From Dehalococcoidia bacterium (lineage in GTDB: Bacteria; Chloroflexota; Dehalococcoidia; SHYB01; SHYL01): 43,327 nucleotides of DNA. The stretch is taken from assembly GCA_009692825.1 (NCBI GenBank), contig SHYL01000006.1, positions 1 through 43,327 of the forward strand, given 5' to 3'. The notes beneath the pieces were generated by a model. That model worked only from the letters and a program-made list of their open reading frames with translations. It searched no databases and was not told the DNA's origin. Shown piece after piece: positions 17,174 to 26,855 of the stretch; position 1 is the first letter of the stretch, and each line of letters opens with the position of its first letter. Both the position numbers and the translations under genes were made by a program.

Positions 17174-18841
17174 TTGTATAATCCAGCCATGTCTACCACA
17201 GACCCATTCGATACCAAGGAATCTTTACAAAACCAGCGGCTGGGCGTTATCGTCGGCGGCTCGCTTTCTGAGGGCCTGATAATAAGGCTTGACCCACAGA
17301 TAGCAGTTGAGGACATGGCCGTCGGGCGGTTCATCACGATGCAAGGCGCTGGGAAGCGATTCATCGGCCTGGTTGCGGACGTATCGCTGGCAGACGACCC
17401 ATCACTCAGCCAGGCTGCACCAGAGGCAAACAATCCATTTATCTCCAAAGTCCTGTCCGCAACCTACGGCTACAGTGTTATAAAAGTAAAGCCATATCTG
17501 ATAATCGGCGGAACCGCGGAGGCAATCCTGGACGGACCTCAGCCAGCTAAAACGATTCCGGGACTGTTTACCGCCGCGGCCGAAGCATCGCAATCAGACG
17601 TTGAAACAATATTCGGTAAAGATGACGACAAGCACCTGTGGATTGGCAGCCCGCTCGATATGGAATGCAACCTCAACCTGAATGTCGAAGAAGCGGTTAG
17701 GCGCTCAAACGGGATTTTCGGCAAGAGCGGCACCGGTAAAACATTCCTGGCTCGCATATTGCTAGCGGGCATCGTACAGAAGGGGCGCGCTGTAAATCTA
17801 GTCTTCGATATGCACAGCGAGTACGGCTGGGGGGGGAAGAGGGAAGACGGCACGCAGGTTAAGGGACTGAAAGCCTTGTTCAGCTCTAAGGTGGCGGTAT
17901 TTACTCTCGACCCGGACCGTATGCGCGCCCGTGGCGTAAGCGCTGACCACGACGTCACGATCAGCTATGACGATATAGAGCCGGAAGACATATCTCTGCT
18001 AAAGAACACGTTGAACCTGTCGGACCCTGCCGCTGATTGCGCTTATGTACTCGCAAACCGTTTTGGCAATAAATGGTTCTCAAAATTCATGGCGATGGAC
18101 ACCGGCGACTTTGAGACTTACGCCAAGTCCATCAACGTAAACGAGCAGGCGCTTCGTACGCTGCACCGCCGCCTGCAGCAACTAACCCGACTGAAATTCC
18201 TGCGCCCGGATTCACGCAGCGATTCTGTTAATGCCATCCTGTCGAACCTCAACGGCGGACGCCACGTAGTCTTGGAATTCGGAGGCTATGGGGATGACCT
18301 CAAGGCTTACATACTTGTGGCCAACCTTCTCACGCGACGTATCCATGAGAAATACAGGGAACAGGTGGAAGCTGCCATGGGCGAGCGCTCCAAAGAACCC
18401 ACGCCGCTTGTTATAACCATCGAGGAAGCACACAAATACCTGACCCCAGGAATCGCTGGACAGACCATATTTGGAACCATCGCACGTGAAATGCGTAAAT
18501 ACAATGTCACGCTGCTTATCGTTGATCAGCGGCCGTCCGAAATAGACGATGAGGTAATGAGCCAGCTGGGAACGAAGTTCACCTGCCAGCTCGACAATGA
18601 GAAAGACGTGGACGCTGTGCTTTCCGGCGCATCTGGCAGGAGCGAGCTAAGGTCCGTGCTGTCACGCCTCGAGAGTAAGCAGCAGGCGCTAGTGTTCGGG
18701 CATGCTGTACCTATGCCTGTAGTAGTGCGCGTACGTGATTACGGAACTCTTGATTCTTACAAATCCTTTGGGTGGAAAGAACAAGCGGAGGCCATGAAGC
18801 AATCGAAGTCGGAAGTGGATAAGCTCTGGGGGAAATCGTAG
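17174..18841 (+). CDS. HerA-like ATPase (DUF87 family)
   Basis: RSNGIFGKSGTGKTFLARILLAGIV Walker A, VFDMHSEYGW, PLVITIEEAHKYL Walker B, N-terminal HAS-barrel-like segment. Confidence 0.85.
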   Translation: MYNPAMSTTDPFDTKESLQNQRLGVIVGGSLSEGLIIRLDPQIAVEDMAVGRFITMQGAGKRFIGLVADVSLADDPSLSQAAPEANNPFISKVLSATYGYSVIKVKPYLIIGGTAEAILDGPQPAKTIPGLFTAAAEASQSDVETIFGKDDDKHLWIGSPLDMECNLNLNVEEAVRRSNGIFGKSGTGKTFLARILLAGIVQKGRAVNLVFDMHSEYGWGGKREDGTQVKGLKALFSSKVAVFTLDPDRMRARGVSADHDVTISYDDIEPEDISLLKNTLNLSDPAADCAYVLANRFGNKWFSKFMAMDTGDFETYAKSINVNEQALRTLHRRLQQLTRLKFLRPDSRSDSVNAILSNLNGGRHVVLEFGGYGDDLKAYILVANLLTRRIHEKYREQVEAAMGERSKEPTPLVITIEEAHKYLTPGIAGQTIFGTIAREMRKYNVTLLIVDQRPSEIDDEVMSQLGTKFTCQLDNEKDVDAVLSGASGRSELRSVLSRLESKQQALVFGHAVPMPVVVRVRDYGTLDSYKSFGWKEQAEAMKQSKSEVDKLWGKS

Positions 18842-18850
18842 CTCAATTAG

Positions 18851-19027
18851 CTACTTTTGAATATCTTTCGGCGCGTCCATTATGTCAATCCAAGCCCTGG
18901 CAAAGCTGTCCTCTTCGTCCTTAGGCATCCCACACGTACTTAGATAAGATTTTCCGATGCTTACTTTCACCCGCGATTCAGCAAGACCAAATAGGTTTTC
19001 CAGCAACTTAATTGTCGACTTGAACAT
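18851..19027 (-). CDS. Possible 58-aa ORF, unknown function
   Basis: MFKSTIKLLENLFGLAESRVKVSIGKSYLSTCGMPKDEEDSFARAWIDIMDAPKDIQK; protein-like composition, but no clear Shine-Dalgarno. Confidence 0.35.
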   Translation of the reverse strand: MFKSTIKLLENLFGLAESRVKVSIGKSYLSTCGMPKDEEDSFARAWIDIMDAPKDIQK

Positions 19028-19061
19028 ACTACAAATTTACATCAAATCTGGTGACGCGGTG

Positions 19062-19919
19062 CTAAGTCTTCGCGCCTATTCTAGATCGGATATCTTTCAA
19101 TATATTCACGTTTTTCTGGTCTGGACCCTGGTCCTCGAAACCGGGTACTTCTAGAAGGAATGGTACATCGGCGAAAGCGGGGTGCGACATTATCGATTCG
19201 AACCCTGATATTCCTATCTTCCCCTCACCAATGTTCTCATGCCTATCTATACCCCATCCAAGCTCACCTTTTGAATCATTGGCATGCACAGCAACAAGGT
19301 TTTTTATCCCAATCTCTTTATCGAAATCTTCCATAACCTTTACGATTGCATCTTTATTCGCAAGGTTATAGCCTGCGGCAAACGCGTGTTCGGTATCCAG
19401 GCAAACCTTCACTTGCGGACTGTCTATCTCTCTCATAACCGTGCCAATATCAGCAAACTTGGCGCCGATATGCTGGCCCATGCCAGCGCAGTTCTCGATA
19501 ACGAGAAAGATGTCCTTTGGGGCGCGTTCCAGTACTGTGGTCATGCCGCCTGCCACCTGCTTCAGCACAGCATCATACCCTGCGCCTTTGTGGCTCCCGA
19601 TATGAAATATGACACCCTTGGCACCTATGGCTGAACCAAATTCCATATATTGGACTAGCGAGTCTATGGCCTTCCCAAGGTTTTCCTCAGTCTTCGTAGC
19701 CATGTTGATCAGGTATATAGCGTGTAGGAAAGTGTGATCTATTTTTGCATCATGCGCCTTCTGCTTATATTCAGCTGCTTCCGCATCTGTGACCATCTTG
19801 AACCGCCAGCTTTGAGGACCTGAAGCGAATATCTGAACAGCCTCCGCGCCGATCAGATTCGCGCGCTCAACGGCCTTTGTAATGCCGCCAGCAGTGGAAA
19901 CATGAGCACCGATTCGCAT
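19062..19919 (-). CDS. nfo: Endonuclease IV; start trimmed to MRIGAHVS
   Basis: MRIGAHVSTAGGITKAVERA...VCLDTEHAFAAGYNL...VHANDSKGELG...DRHENIGEGKIG. Confidence 0.95.
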   Translation of the reverse strand: MRIGAHVSTAGGITKAVERANLIGAEAVQIFASGPQSWRFKMVTDAEAAEYKQKAHDAKIDHTFLHAIYLINMATKTEENLGKAIDSLVQYMEFGSAIGAKGVIFHIGSHKGAGYDAVLKQVAGGMTTVLERAPKDIFLVIENCAGMGQHIGAKFADIGTVMREIDSPQVKVCLDTEHAFAAGYNLANKDAIVKVMEDFDKEIGIKNLVAVHANDSKGELGWGIDRHENIGEGKIGISGFESIMSHPAFADVPFLLEVPGFEDQGPDQKNVNILKDIRSRIGAKT

Positions 19920-19987
19920 GAGACACCTCTGTAAAACCAATCAAGAATATAATCTCTCGGTAAGGTAGTTTATCAGACAGTCATTAA

Positions 19988-21445
19988 ATGAAAAATGTAT
20001 CAGCAGTTTCTCCAATTGTTAACAAGATTCCATGGACTGAGCCTTCTGCTCTTTTCAAAGCAGCCGCGTCCAAAAAACATACCTTTTACCTCAACAGCAG
20101 CTTAAACTCGCCAAAGCTTGGACGGTATTCATACATAGGGTTCGAACCGTTCCTCACATTTTCTGCCAGCGGACCATCCATACGACTAGAGCAGAATGGC
20201 AAAATCAGTCAATCGAAGGGCGATCCATTCGAAGTACTCGAATCCTTGATGGCAAAGTACAGAATGCTGGGCTTAACTGAGCCGATTCCATTTACCTGCG
20301 GCGCAGTTGGGTATCTTGGCTATGAATTAAGACATTTTGCGGAAAAACTGCCCGAATCGAGCAAGGCTCCGTCGTCGGGTTATGCCGATGCGTGGTTTGG
20401 GTTCTACGACGCGCTTTTTGCCTTCGACCACTTGCTCCATAACATGTTCGTGATATCTACTGGATTATCTGCGCAGTACGAAGCAAGAAACGATGTGGCT
20501 ACGGCAAAAGCAGATGGCTTGTCGAAATTTGCCGGCCAGATCGCTGTACATAAATACAAGAATGAGCAGCCTGTAACTTTTCCAGCAGGGAAGATGCTAA
20601 CCAATATGTCCAAAGATGAATATGCTGGAATGGTAAACAAAGCCAGACAGTACATCGAAGAAGGCGAAATCTATCAGGCTAATCTATCTCAACAATTCAA
20701 ATGTAAAATAGGCGCGTCAGCTGAACTGCTGTACCTGGGACTGTGCGCCAGAAATCCTGCTCCTTTTAGCTGTTATATAGATACCGAAGAGATTCAAATC
20801 CTTAGCTCTTCGCCTGAGCGATTCTTGAAAATCGATGGGAAACACATAGAAACAAGACCGATCAAAGGCACTATGCCGCGCGGGTCCACTCTTGAAGAAG
20901 ACAATCGCCTTATTAACAAGCTGAAAGCCAGCACTAAAGATAAGGCAGAACACATCATGATCGTTGATCTTGAACGCAATGATTTAGGCAAGGTCTGCTT
21001 ACCTGGCAGTGTGAAGGTTGACGAACTCATGGCCCTGGAAAGCTACGCGACAGTACATCACCTCACATCTACCATTACGGGAGAACTCAAGCCTGAAAAG
21101 AGGCTAGACCAAATACTTAGGGCATGCTTCCCTGGAGGCTCGATAACTGGAGCGCCCAAGATTAGAGCAATGCAAATCATCGATGAACTTGAACCAACGA
21201 ATAGGGGCATCTATACAGGCTGTATTGGTTACCTTGGCTTCGATGGCAACCTTGATTTGAACATTGCAATACGCACGATAGTGATTCAAAGGGGTACAGC
21301 AATCTTCAACCTTGGCGGCGGTATCGTTTACGACTCCGACCCGGAGAAAGAATATCAGGAAACGCTGGACAAAGGCAAAGCTATATTTGAGCTGCTTACG
21401 TCATACCAACCGGGCGCGGCGGCCGCCAAAAGCGACATTGCATAG
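19988..21445 (+). CDS. pabB: Aminodeoxychorismate synthase component I / anthranilate synthase I-like
   Basis: IYQANLSQQFKC, SSSPERFLKIDGKHIETRPIKGTMPRG, CFPGGSITGAPKIRAMQIIDELEP; followed by a class IV aminotransferase. Confidence 0.9.
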   Translation: MKNVSAVSPIVNKIPWTEPSALFKAAASKKHTFYLNSSLNSPKLGRYSYIGFEPFLTFSASGPSIRLEQNGKISQSKGDPFEVLESLMAKYRMLGLTEPIPFTCGAVGYLGYELRHFAEKLPESSKAPSSGYADAWFGFYDALFAFDHLLHNMFVISTGLSAQYEARNDVATAKADGLSKFAGQIAVHKYKNEQPVTFPAGKMLTNMSKDEYAGMVNKARQYIEEGEIYQANLSQQFKCKIGASAELLYLGLCARNPAPFSCYIDTEEIQILSSSPERFLKIDGKHIETRPIKGTMPRGSTLEEDNRLINKLKASTKDKAEHIMIVDLERNDLGKVCLPGSVKVDELMALESYATVHHLTSTITGELKPEKRLDQILRACFPGGSITGAPKIRAMQIIDELEPTNRGIYTGCIGYLGFDGNLDLNIAIRTIVIQRGTAIFNLGGGIVYDSDPEKEYQETLDKGKAIFELLTSYQPGAAAAKSDIA

Positions 21446-22318
21446 ATGAAACCCACCGTATACCTGAATGGCAACTTTGTGCATGCGGATAAAGCCAGCG
21501 TCTCATCGATAGACACAGCATACCTATACGGCTACGGGATATTCGACTCACTGCGCATATATGGCGGAGTGCCCTTCTTGCTGGATAGACATCTAGCCCG
21601 GCTTGCAACTGGCGCCGACTTCCTTGGAATAGACAGGCCAAACCCAAAAACGATCGCAAATGTTGTTCACGAGCTCATAAAACGAAATGGGGACACTGAG
21701 GCGAGGGTCCGAATTACCTTATCCATGACAGGAATCGGAATAGTACCCACGCTGCCTGAAAAGCGTATCGCAACATTATTTATAGCCATGATGCCATTGG
21801 ATGTCCATTCCATAGAACAAGCCCAGAGTAAAGGGGTGCGGGCCATCATCTCGCATAAAGCCACCCGGACCACTGGACCACTATCCGCTATTAAAGGAAC
21901 GGCTCAGGCATTAGGAATCATAGCGCAATCTGAGGCCCATGACTCTGACGCGGACGAAGCGATCTTGCTGAACGATAAGGGAATGCTCGCTGAAGGGTCA
22001 TTCTCAAATCTTTTTATAGCAAAAAATGGAGTTCTGATTACTCCAGACTTAAAAAGTGGGATATTACCGGGCATAACCAGAGAAGCTGTTATAGCGTCAG
22101 CTAAGCGCAACGGCATACCCATTGAAATGAGACAGGTAAAGCTTAACGAAGCCGTTAAAGCTGATGAGATATTCCTCACTAATTCAGTAAGAGAAATAGT
22201 TCCTATTATCGCGCTGAACGCCAAAGCCGTAGATAACGGTAAGCCTGGGGTCATAACAAAACGACTTCTTACAGCATATAAAGCCCTGGCTAAACGAGAG
22301 ACGAACCGAGCAGATTAG
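21446..22318 (+). CDS. pabC: Class IV aminotransferase (aminodeoxychorismate lyase-like)
   Basis: YGYGIFDSLRIYGGVPFLLDRHLARL...EAILLNDKGMLAEGSFSNLFI...GILPGITREAVI. Confidence 0.85.
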   Translation: MKPTVYLNGNFVHADKASVSSIDTAYLYGYGIFDSLRIYGGVPFLLDRHLARLATGADFLGIDRPNPKTIANVVHELIKRNGDTEARVRITLSMTGIGIVPTLPEKRIATLFIAMMPLDVHSIEQAQSKGVRAIISHKATRTTGPLSAIKGTAQALGIIAQSEAHDSDADEAILLNDKGMLAEGSFSNLFIAKNGVLITPDLKSGILPGITREAVIASAKRNGIPIEMRQVKLNEAVKADEIFLTNSVREIVPIIALNAKAVDNGKPGVITKRLLTAYKALAKRETNRAD

Positions 22319-23331
22319 GCCTTGCCTGCAGCCGTTGGTGCGGTATGCGCAGGCTGACCTTTTTTAGAAGACTTAAGCCATGGCATAAAGTTACGGTACT
22401 CTCTCTTCTCCCAGACCACCAGTATTTGGGCGGCATTGAAGATAGAGCTGTACGTTCCAATCGATACGCCTACCAGAAGTACCAGCATGAAGTCTCTCAG
22501 CGTCGATCCACCGAACAGGAGAATGGCCAGAATCGTAAACACCAGCGTCATGCTTGTGCTGATAGAGCGCCCCATGGTCTCTATGATACTGGCGTTAACT
22601 GCGCCTTCGTAGCTTCCGCCCACACCCTTGTTAACATTCTCTCTTATACGGTCGAAAACCACGATCGTATCGTGGACGCTGAAACCAACTACGGTGAGAA
22701 TACCAGTGATAAACATCAGGTTAACTTCAGCATTTATGAGTTTACCGAATATTGAAAAGGCGCCGATTGTAATCATGACGTCGTGGGAAAGAGTGATTAT
22801 GGCAGCAACGCCATACCTTAAGGAGTTCTTTATTTTGTGGAATGCCCATGTGATATACAAAAGGATACCGATAGCCGCTACGACCACAGCAAGAAAGGCT
22901 GCGGTAACAACTTTGCGGGCTACCAGAGGCGATACTGTCTCAAATGATGACGTCTGTATATCCCCAAACTTAGCAGTAAGCGCTTCGCGAAGCAGCGTTG
23001 CTTCACCTTTTACGGACACATTCCCTGTAGCGTCACGCTGGTCTTGCGTCAGCTCCCGGGTTCGAATGAAATACGTATTTGCATCTACCCCTTGGACTAT
23101 GGCATCTCTGTAGCTAAGAACGGAAAGCTCATCATGGATGGCTGCGCTATCAACAGGCTTTTGAAAATGAAGTGTAAATGAAGAGCCGCTGGCAAAATCA
23201 ATTCCGATCCTAAGTCCAGGAGGTATCATGAGGGAAATGATTCCAGGAATAATCAACAAGGCGGAAAACAAAAAGTACCAGTACCTTTTGCTTACAAAAT
23301 CGATTGTCCGTTTTGTCTGATTCTGCTGCAT
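22315..23331 (-). CDS. secF: Protein translocase subunit SecF
   Basis: GIDFASGSSFTLHF; GFSVHDTIVVFDRIREN; adjacent to secD. Confidence 0.96.
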   Translation of the reverse strand: MQQNQTKRTIDFVSKRYWYFLFSALLIIPGIISLMIPPGLRIGIDFASGSSFTLHFQKPVDSAAIHDELSVLSYRDAIVQGVDANTYFIRTRELTQDQRDATGNVSVKGEATLLREALTAKFGDIQTSSFETVSPLVARKVVTAAFLAVVVAAIGILLYITWAFHKIKNSLRYGVAAIITLSHDVMITIGAFSIFGKLINAEVNLMFITGILTVVGFSVHDTIVVFDRIRENVNKGVGGSYEGAVNASIIETMGRSISTSMTLVFTILAILLFGGSTLRDFMLVLLVGVSIGTYSSIFNAAQILVVWEKREYRNFMPWLKSSKKGQPAHTAPTAAGKA

Positions 23332-23333
23332 GG

Positions 23334-24659
23334 TTAAGCTCTGAACAGCGCCGTGTTCCTGGCAAGCCTGCTATACAGCAGGACCCTCAGAAACGTGCGC
23401 GTAATGAATATAGCGGTTAACATACTGATAATTACTCCGATGAACAAGGTCAGAGCGAAACCCGTGATTACGCTTTCGCCAAGCCTCTGACCAAACCAGA
23501 ATAATATGGCCGAGATAAGAATAGTGGCAAAATTGCTATCCCTGATTGAAGGCCATGCTCTATCAAATCCAGCCTCCATAGCAAGTAATATCGGCTTCCC
23601 GGTGCGTATCTCTTCTTTCGTCCGTTCGAATATCAGGATATTAGCGTCTATGGCCATACCTATGGATAGAATAAATGCAGCGATCCCAGCCAGAGTTAAG
23701 GTTACCGGGACAGTTTTGAATACGGCAAGAGCAATAACCGCATAAATGACAAGCGAAGCGCCGGCAATAACCCCGGGCAACTTGTAATTCATGATCATAA
23801 ATAACAATACCAACGACAGCCCGACTGCACCGGCAATAATGCTTTTGTCCAGTGAGTCCTTGCCCAGAGTAGCGTCAACAGTCTGCTCCTGAACAATCGT
23901 TATGGGCACTGGAAGTGCGCCGGCATTAAGTTGTATGGAAAGCTGTTGAGCCTGTGTAGCGGTGACGCCGGTTATTTCTCCCTGGTTTGTAATAACCGCC
24001 TGAACCGTAGGAGATGAAATCAGTTGACCGTCCAAAAAGATACCGAGAGGCTGTCCGCGCAAACGAGTGGTAATTTGCCCAAACATGCGGCCGCCTTCAC
24101 CGTTGAACTCAAACAGGACCACGGGCAGGCCAGTGCTCTGGTTAGTCCCGAGTGTAGCTTTCGTTAAATAGCTGCCGTTGAGGTGAACGGTCTCACCCTG
24201 ATCGTCACGGGCTGTTGCGGGGATCCATGAAGCTCCGTTGTTGGGATTTGTCGCTGGGTCAAGCTGACGGAAATCCAGGACTGCCTGCTTGCCTATCAGG
24301 CTTTTCGCTGCCTCAACATCCTTAACACCAGGCAACTGAACTAGTACCCTGTCAGTGCCGAGACGCTGAATGATTGGCTCTGTAACTCCAAAGCCGTTTA
24401 CGCGCCGCTGGATACTTTCAATAACGCCTGCGATATCCTGGTCGGTAAGCTGTCGTCCTTCAGGCGGCTGGGCCTGATAAACCAAATGTGTGCCACCTTT
24501 CAGGTCCAAGCCGAGGCGGAGTCCCAGGAACGTATCTGTATCACCCCTGTCCCAGTTACCGACGTGGAACGTCTTCGCAGCGACTAAGTAGGCAGCAAGC
24601 GAGGCTATTACGAGTACAAATATGAAAGACCACGTAAGCGGTCTACGAAATATTTTCAT
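23334..24659 (-). CDS. secD: Protein translocase subunit SecD
   Basis: LGLRLGLDLKGGTHLVYQ; SIGMAIDANILIFERTKEE. Confidence 0.96.
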   Translation of the reverse strand: MKIFRRPLTWSFIFVLVIASLAAYLVAAKTFHVGNWDRGDTDTFLGLRLGLDLKGGTHLVYQAQPPEGRQLTDQDIAGVIESIQRRVNGFGVTEPIIQRLGTDRVLVQLPGVKDVEAAKSLIGKQAVLDFRQLDPATNPNNGASWIPATARDDQGETVHLNGSYLTKATLGTNQSTGLPVVLFEFNGEGGRMFGQITTRLRGQPLGIFLDGQLISSPTVQAVITNQGEITGVTATQAQQLSIQLNAGALPVPITIVQEQTVDATLGKDSLDKSIIAGAVGLSLVLLFMIMNYKLPGVIAGASLVIYAVIALAVFKTVPVTLTLAGIAAFILSIGMAIDANILIFERTKEEIRTGKPILLAMEAGFDRAWPSIRDSNFATILISAILFWFGQRLGESVITGFALTLFIGVIISMLTAIFITRTFLRVLLYSRLARNTALFRA

Positions 24660-26176
24660 TTAATATTTAATCCTGAGTTATCGGCACCGGGAGCCGGTTT
24701 CTTAGAAAATTCTCTTTTAGCTAACGCTATAGCGTCTTCTCTGGTTTTTATTTTCCCCACCGCTTGCGCCTCTCGCACGGTTTCCAGTAACTCACCTACG
24801 ATCGGCCCTGGCGTCAGGTTTAAGGACTGCATTATGGAGTTGCCGTCAATGAGCCTTTCAGGAGTAACCACCTTAGGCTCATCAATCCCAGCAAATGTGT
24901 ACCGCACTTTTGCTGAGTAGCGCTTCCATTCTTCTATCTCAAGCAGCGGTCCCCTAGCTGCCAGGTAGTCCGCCAGATTCATGTAGAGAAGGTCGATGCT
25001 TACCGGTTTTGTATCCCTGTAATACCTGTATACCGCACGCCTGGTTGGTAATTCCAAGTTTCCGTTGATAAGTCCCGGTCGAAGGTGGTACTTAACAAGC
25101 TTCTCTACAAATTCAGTCTCTTTACCGCTGAAGCGCAACCGCCTCATTATAGCAATTATTTTCTCGGCTCCCTGCTCTGGATGCCCGTAGAAATGCATCT
25201 TGCCCTTTTCATCAACCATTTTCGTCTCTGGCTTAGCTATGTCGTGGAAGAGGGCGGCGAGCTTAATCAATCCTATCCTACTTATTTCTGCGCCCACTGG
25301 CGTTTGAAAATATGCTTCCACTTCCGGATTCCAAACAATCTCCCGTATAACATTTGCGCTGGTAGTGATGCCTGGTATGCGCAGGACTACCTCTGTGAAA
25401 AATACAGTCTCCACGCTGTGTTCAAAGACATCCCAGTAGTGTTCAGGGGGCTGCTGCACATCTTTAGCATCTTTAAGCTCAGGTATTATCGGCAGAAGGA
25501 GTCCCAGTTTATCCAGGGCCCTTATGGATGAAGCCGCCTTAGGAATTTCCAGAATGCGTGCCAACTCGTCTCGAACCCGCTCTCCAGGCGACCGAATAAT
25601 CAGATGGGCGTCCACTTTGATTTGCTTGCTCGTTGACGGATCCAGCATAAAGCCAAGCTTTACGCTAAGCCTCACTGCACGCAGCATACGGACTGGGTCA
25701 CTTTGAAAAACGGTATCGCTGCAGCTGCGAATCTTTTTACTAGTTAAGTCTGCAATTCCGTTAAGCGGATCGATGACTTGTACTTGAGAAATTTCGCTCA
25801 GCGGCTCAACAAGAGATATAGCCATAGCGTTGATAGTGAAATCTCTTCGAGAAAGGTCTTCCAGCAAATTGCCTTGCATCGCCGCGAAGTCTATACGCCA
25901 TTCGCGCCCGTCTGCATGAAGAATAACGCGCGCTACCTGGTGCTCATCATTTAGAGCAACAAACGCTCCGCCGTTAGCATCCGCAAATTCACGGGCCAGC
26001 GTTAGTGCAGGACCTTCGACTGCCAAGTCAATATCATGTGTCCGTATGCCTAACAGACCATCACGCACGGTGCCGCCAACCAGGTAACCCGAAACACCCC
26101 TTGAGGATAAAAATGCTGCCGCCTTGTTGATAACGGTGGATAATTCAGAAGAAATTTTGAGAGCTTTAACGGGCAT
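24656..26176 (-). CDS. CCA tRNA nucleotidyltransferase / poly(A) polymerase family with HD domain
   Basis: GYLVGGTVRDGLLGIRTHDIDLAVEG; RRDFTINAMAI; LAALFHDIAKPETK. Confidence 0.92.
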   Translation of the reverse strand: MPVKALKISSELSTVINKAAAFLSSRGVSGYLVGGTVRDGLLGIRTHDIDLAVEGPALTLAREFADANGGAFVALNDEHQVARVILHADGREWRIDFAAMQGNLLEDLSRRDFTINAMAISLVEPLSEISQVQVIDPLNGIADLTSKKIRSCSDTVFQSDPVRMLRAVRLSVKLGFMLDPSTSKQIKVDAHLIIRSPGERVRDELARILEIPKAASSIRALDKLGLLLPIIPELKDAKDVQQPPEHYWDVFEHSVETVFFTEVVLRIPGITTSANVIREIVWNPEVEAYFQTPVGAEISRIGLIKLAALFHDIAKPETKMVDEKGKMHFYGHPEQGAEKIIAIMRRLRFSGKETEFVEKLVKYHLRPGLINGNLELPTRRAVYRYYRDTKPVSIDLLYMNLADYLAARGPLLEIEEWKRYSAKVRYTFAGIDEPKVVTPERLIDGNSIMQSLNLTPGPIVGELLETVREAQAVGKIKTREDAIALAKREFSKKPAPGADNSGLNIK

Positions 26177-26261
26177 AATAGAAAATGTTAAGGAAATAGA
26201 CCTTCTTAATAAAGGGCTCAGGCGCGGAATTGAGTAGGATAGGGCTGAGTTTACTGGGAAG

Positions 26262-26789
26262 TTATTTGCTTACAGCCTTGTCGTCATCCACGAGTTCAAA
26301 CAGCTTATCCGGGCTTTCCAGAAGGTCGATATATAGCTCGCCTTTAAGGTGCCCTATTTCGTGCTCTATCGCTTCTGCAAGCAACCCCCCTGTTTTTATG
26401 CGGTAGGCTTTGCCGTTGCGGTCCAATGCCCTCATTACGACTGTCTCAGCACGTTTTATTTCGCCCCTATAACCTGGAACGCTCAGGCATCCCTCTTCAA
26501 GGATACGCTCACCCTCTTTTTTAATGATCTCAGGGTTTACGAGAACATACTCCTTGACTTCGCCTTCCTCTTCTTCAGGAGGGATACCGATTACGGCAAG
26601 TCTTAGAGATTTCCCTATTTGAGGAGCGGCTAAACCGACGCCGTGAGCATCGTACATTGTCTCAAACATATCGTCGATCAGATTCTGCATCGCTTTGTCC
26701 TTCTTAAGGGAATCGCCGATGACGCTGATCTTCTTGGCTTTTTGACGAAGCACTGATTCCGGAAATTTACGAATAGGAATGATGGCCAT
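26262..26789 (-). CDS. def: Peptide deformylase
   Basis: GVGLAAPQIG, EEGCLSVPG, EAIEHEIGHLKGELYID. Confidence 0.96.
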   Translation of the reverse strand: MAIIPIRKFPESVLRQKAKKISVIGDSLKKDKAMQNLIDDMFETMYDAHGVGLAAPQIGKSLRLAVIGIPPEEEEGEVKEYVLVNPEIIKKEGERILEEGCLSVPGYRGEIKRAETVVMRALDRNGKAYRIKTGGLLAEAIEHEIGHLKGELYIDLLESPDKLFELVDDDKAVSK

Positions 26790-26855
26790 GACAGGTCCTT
26801 AATTCAAATTCGTTTGGATTATAGCGATGAGAGAGCGAAGTGTAAATTCTCGGCC

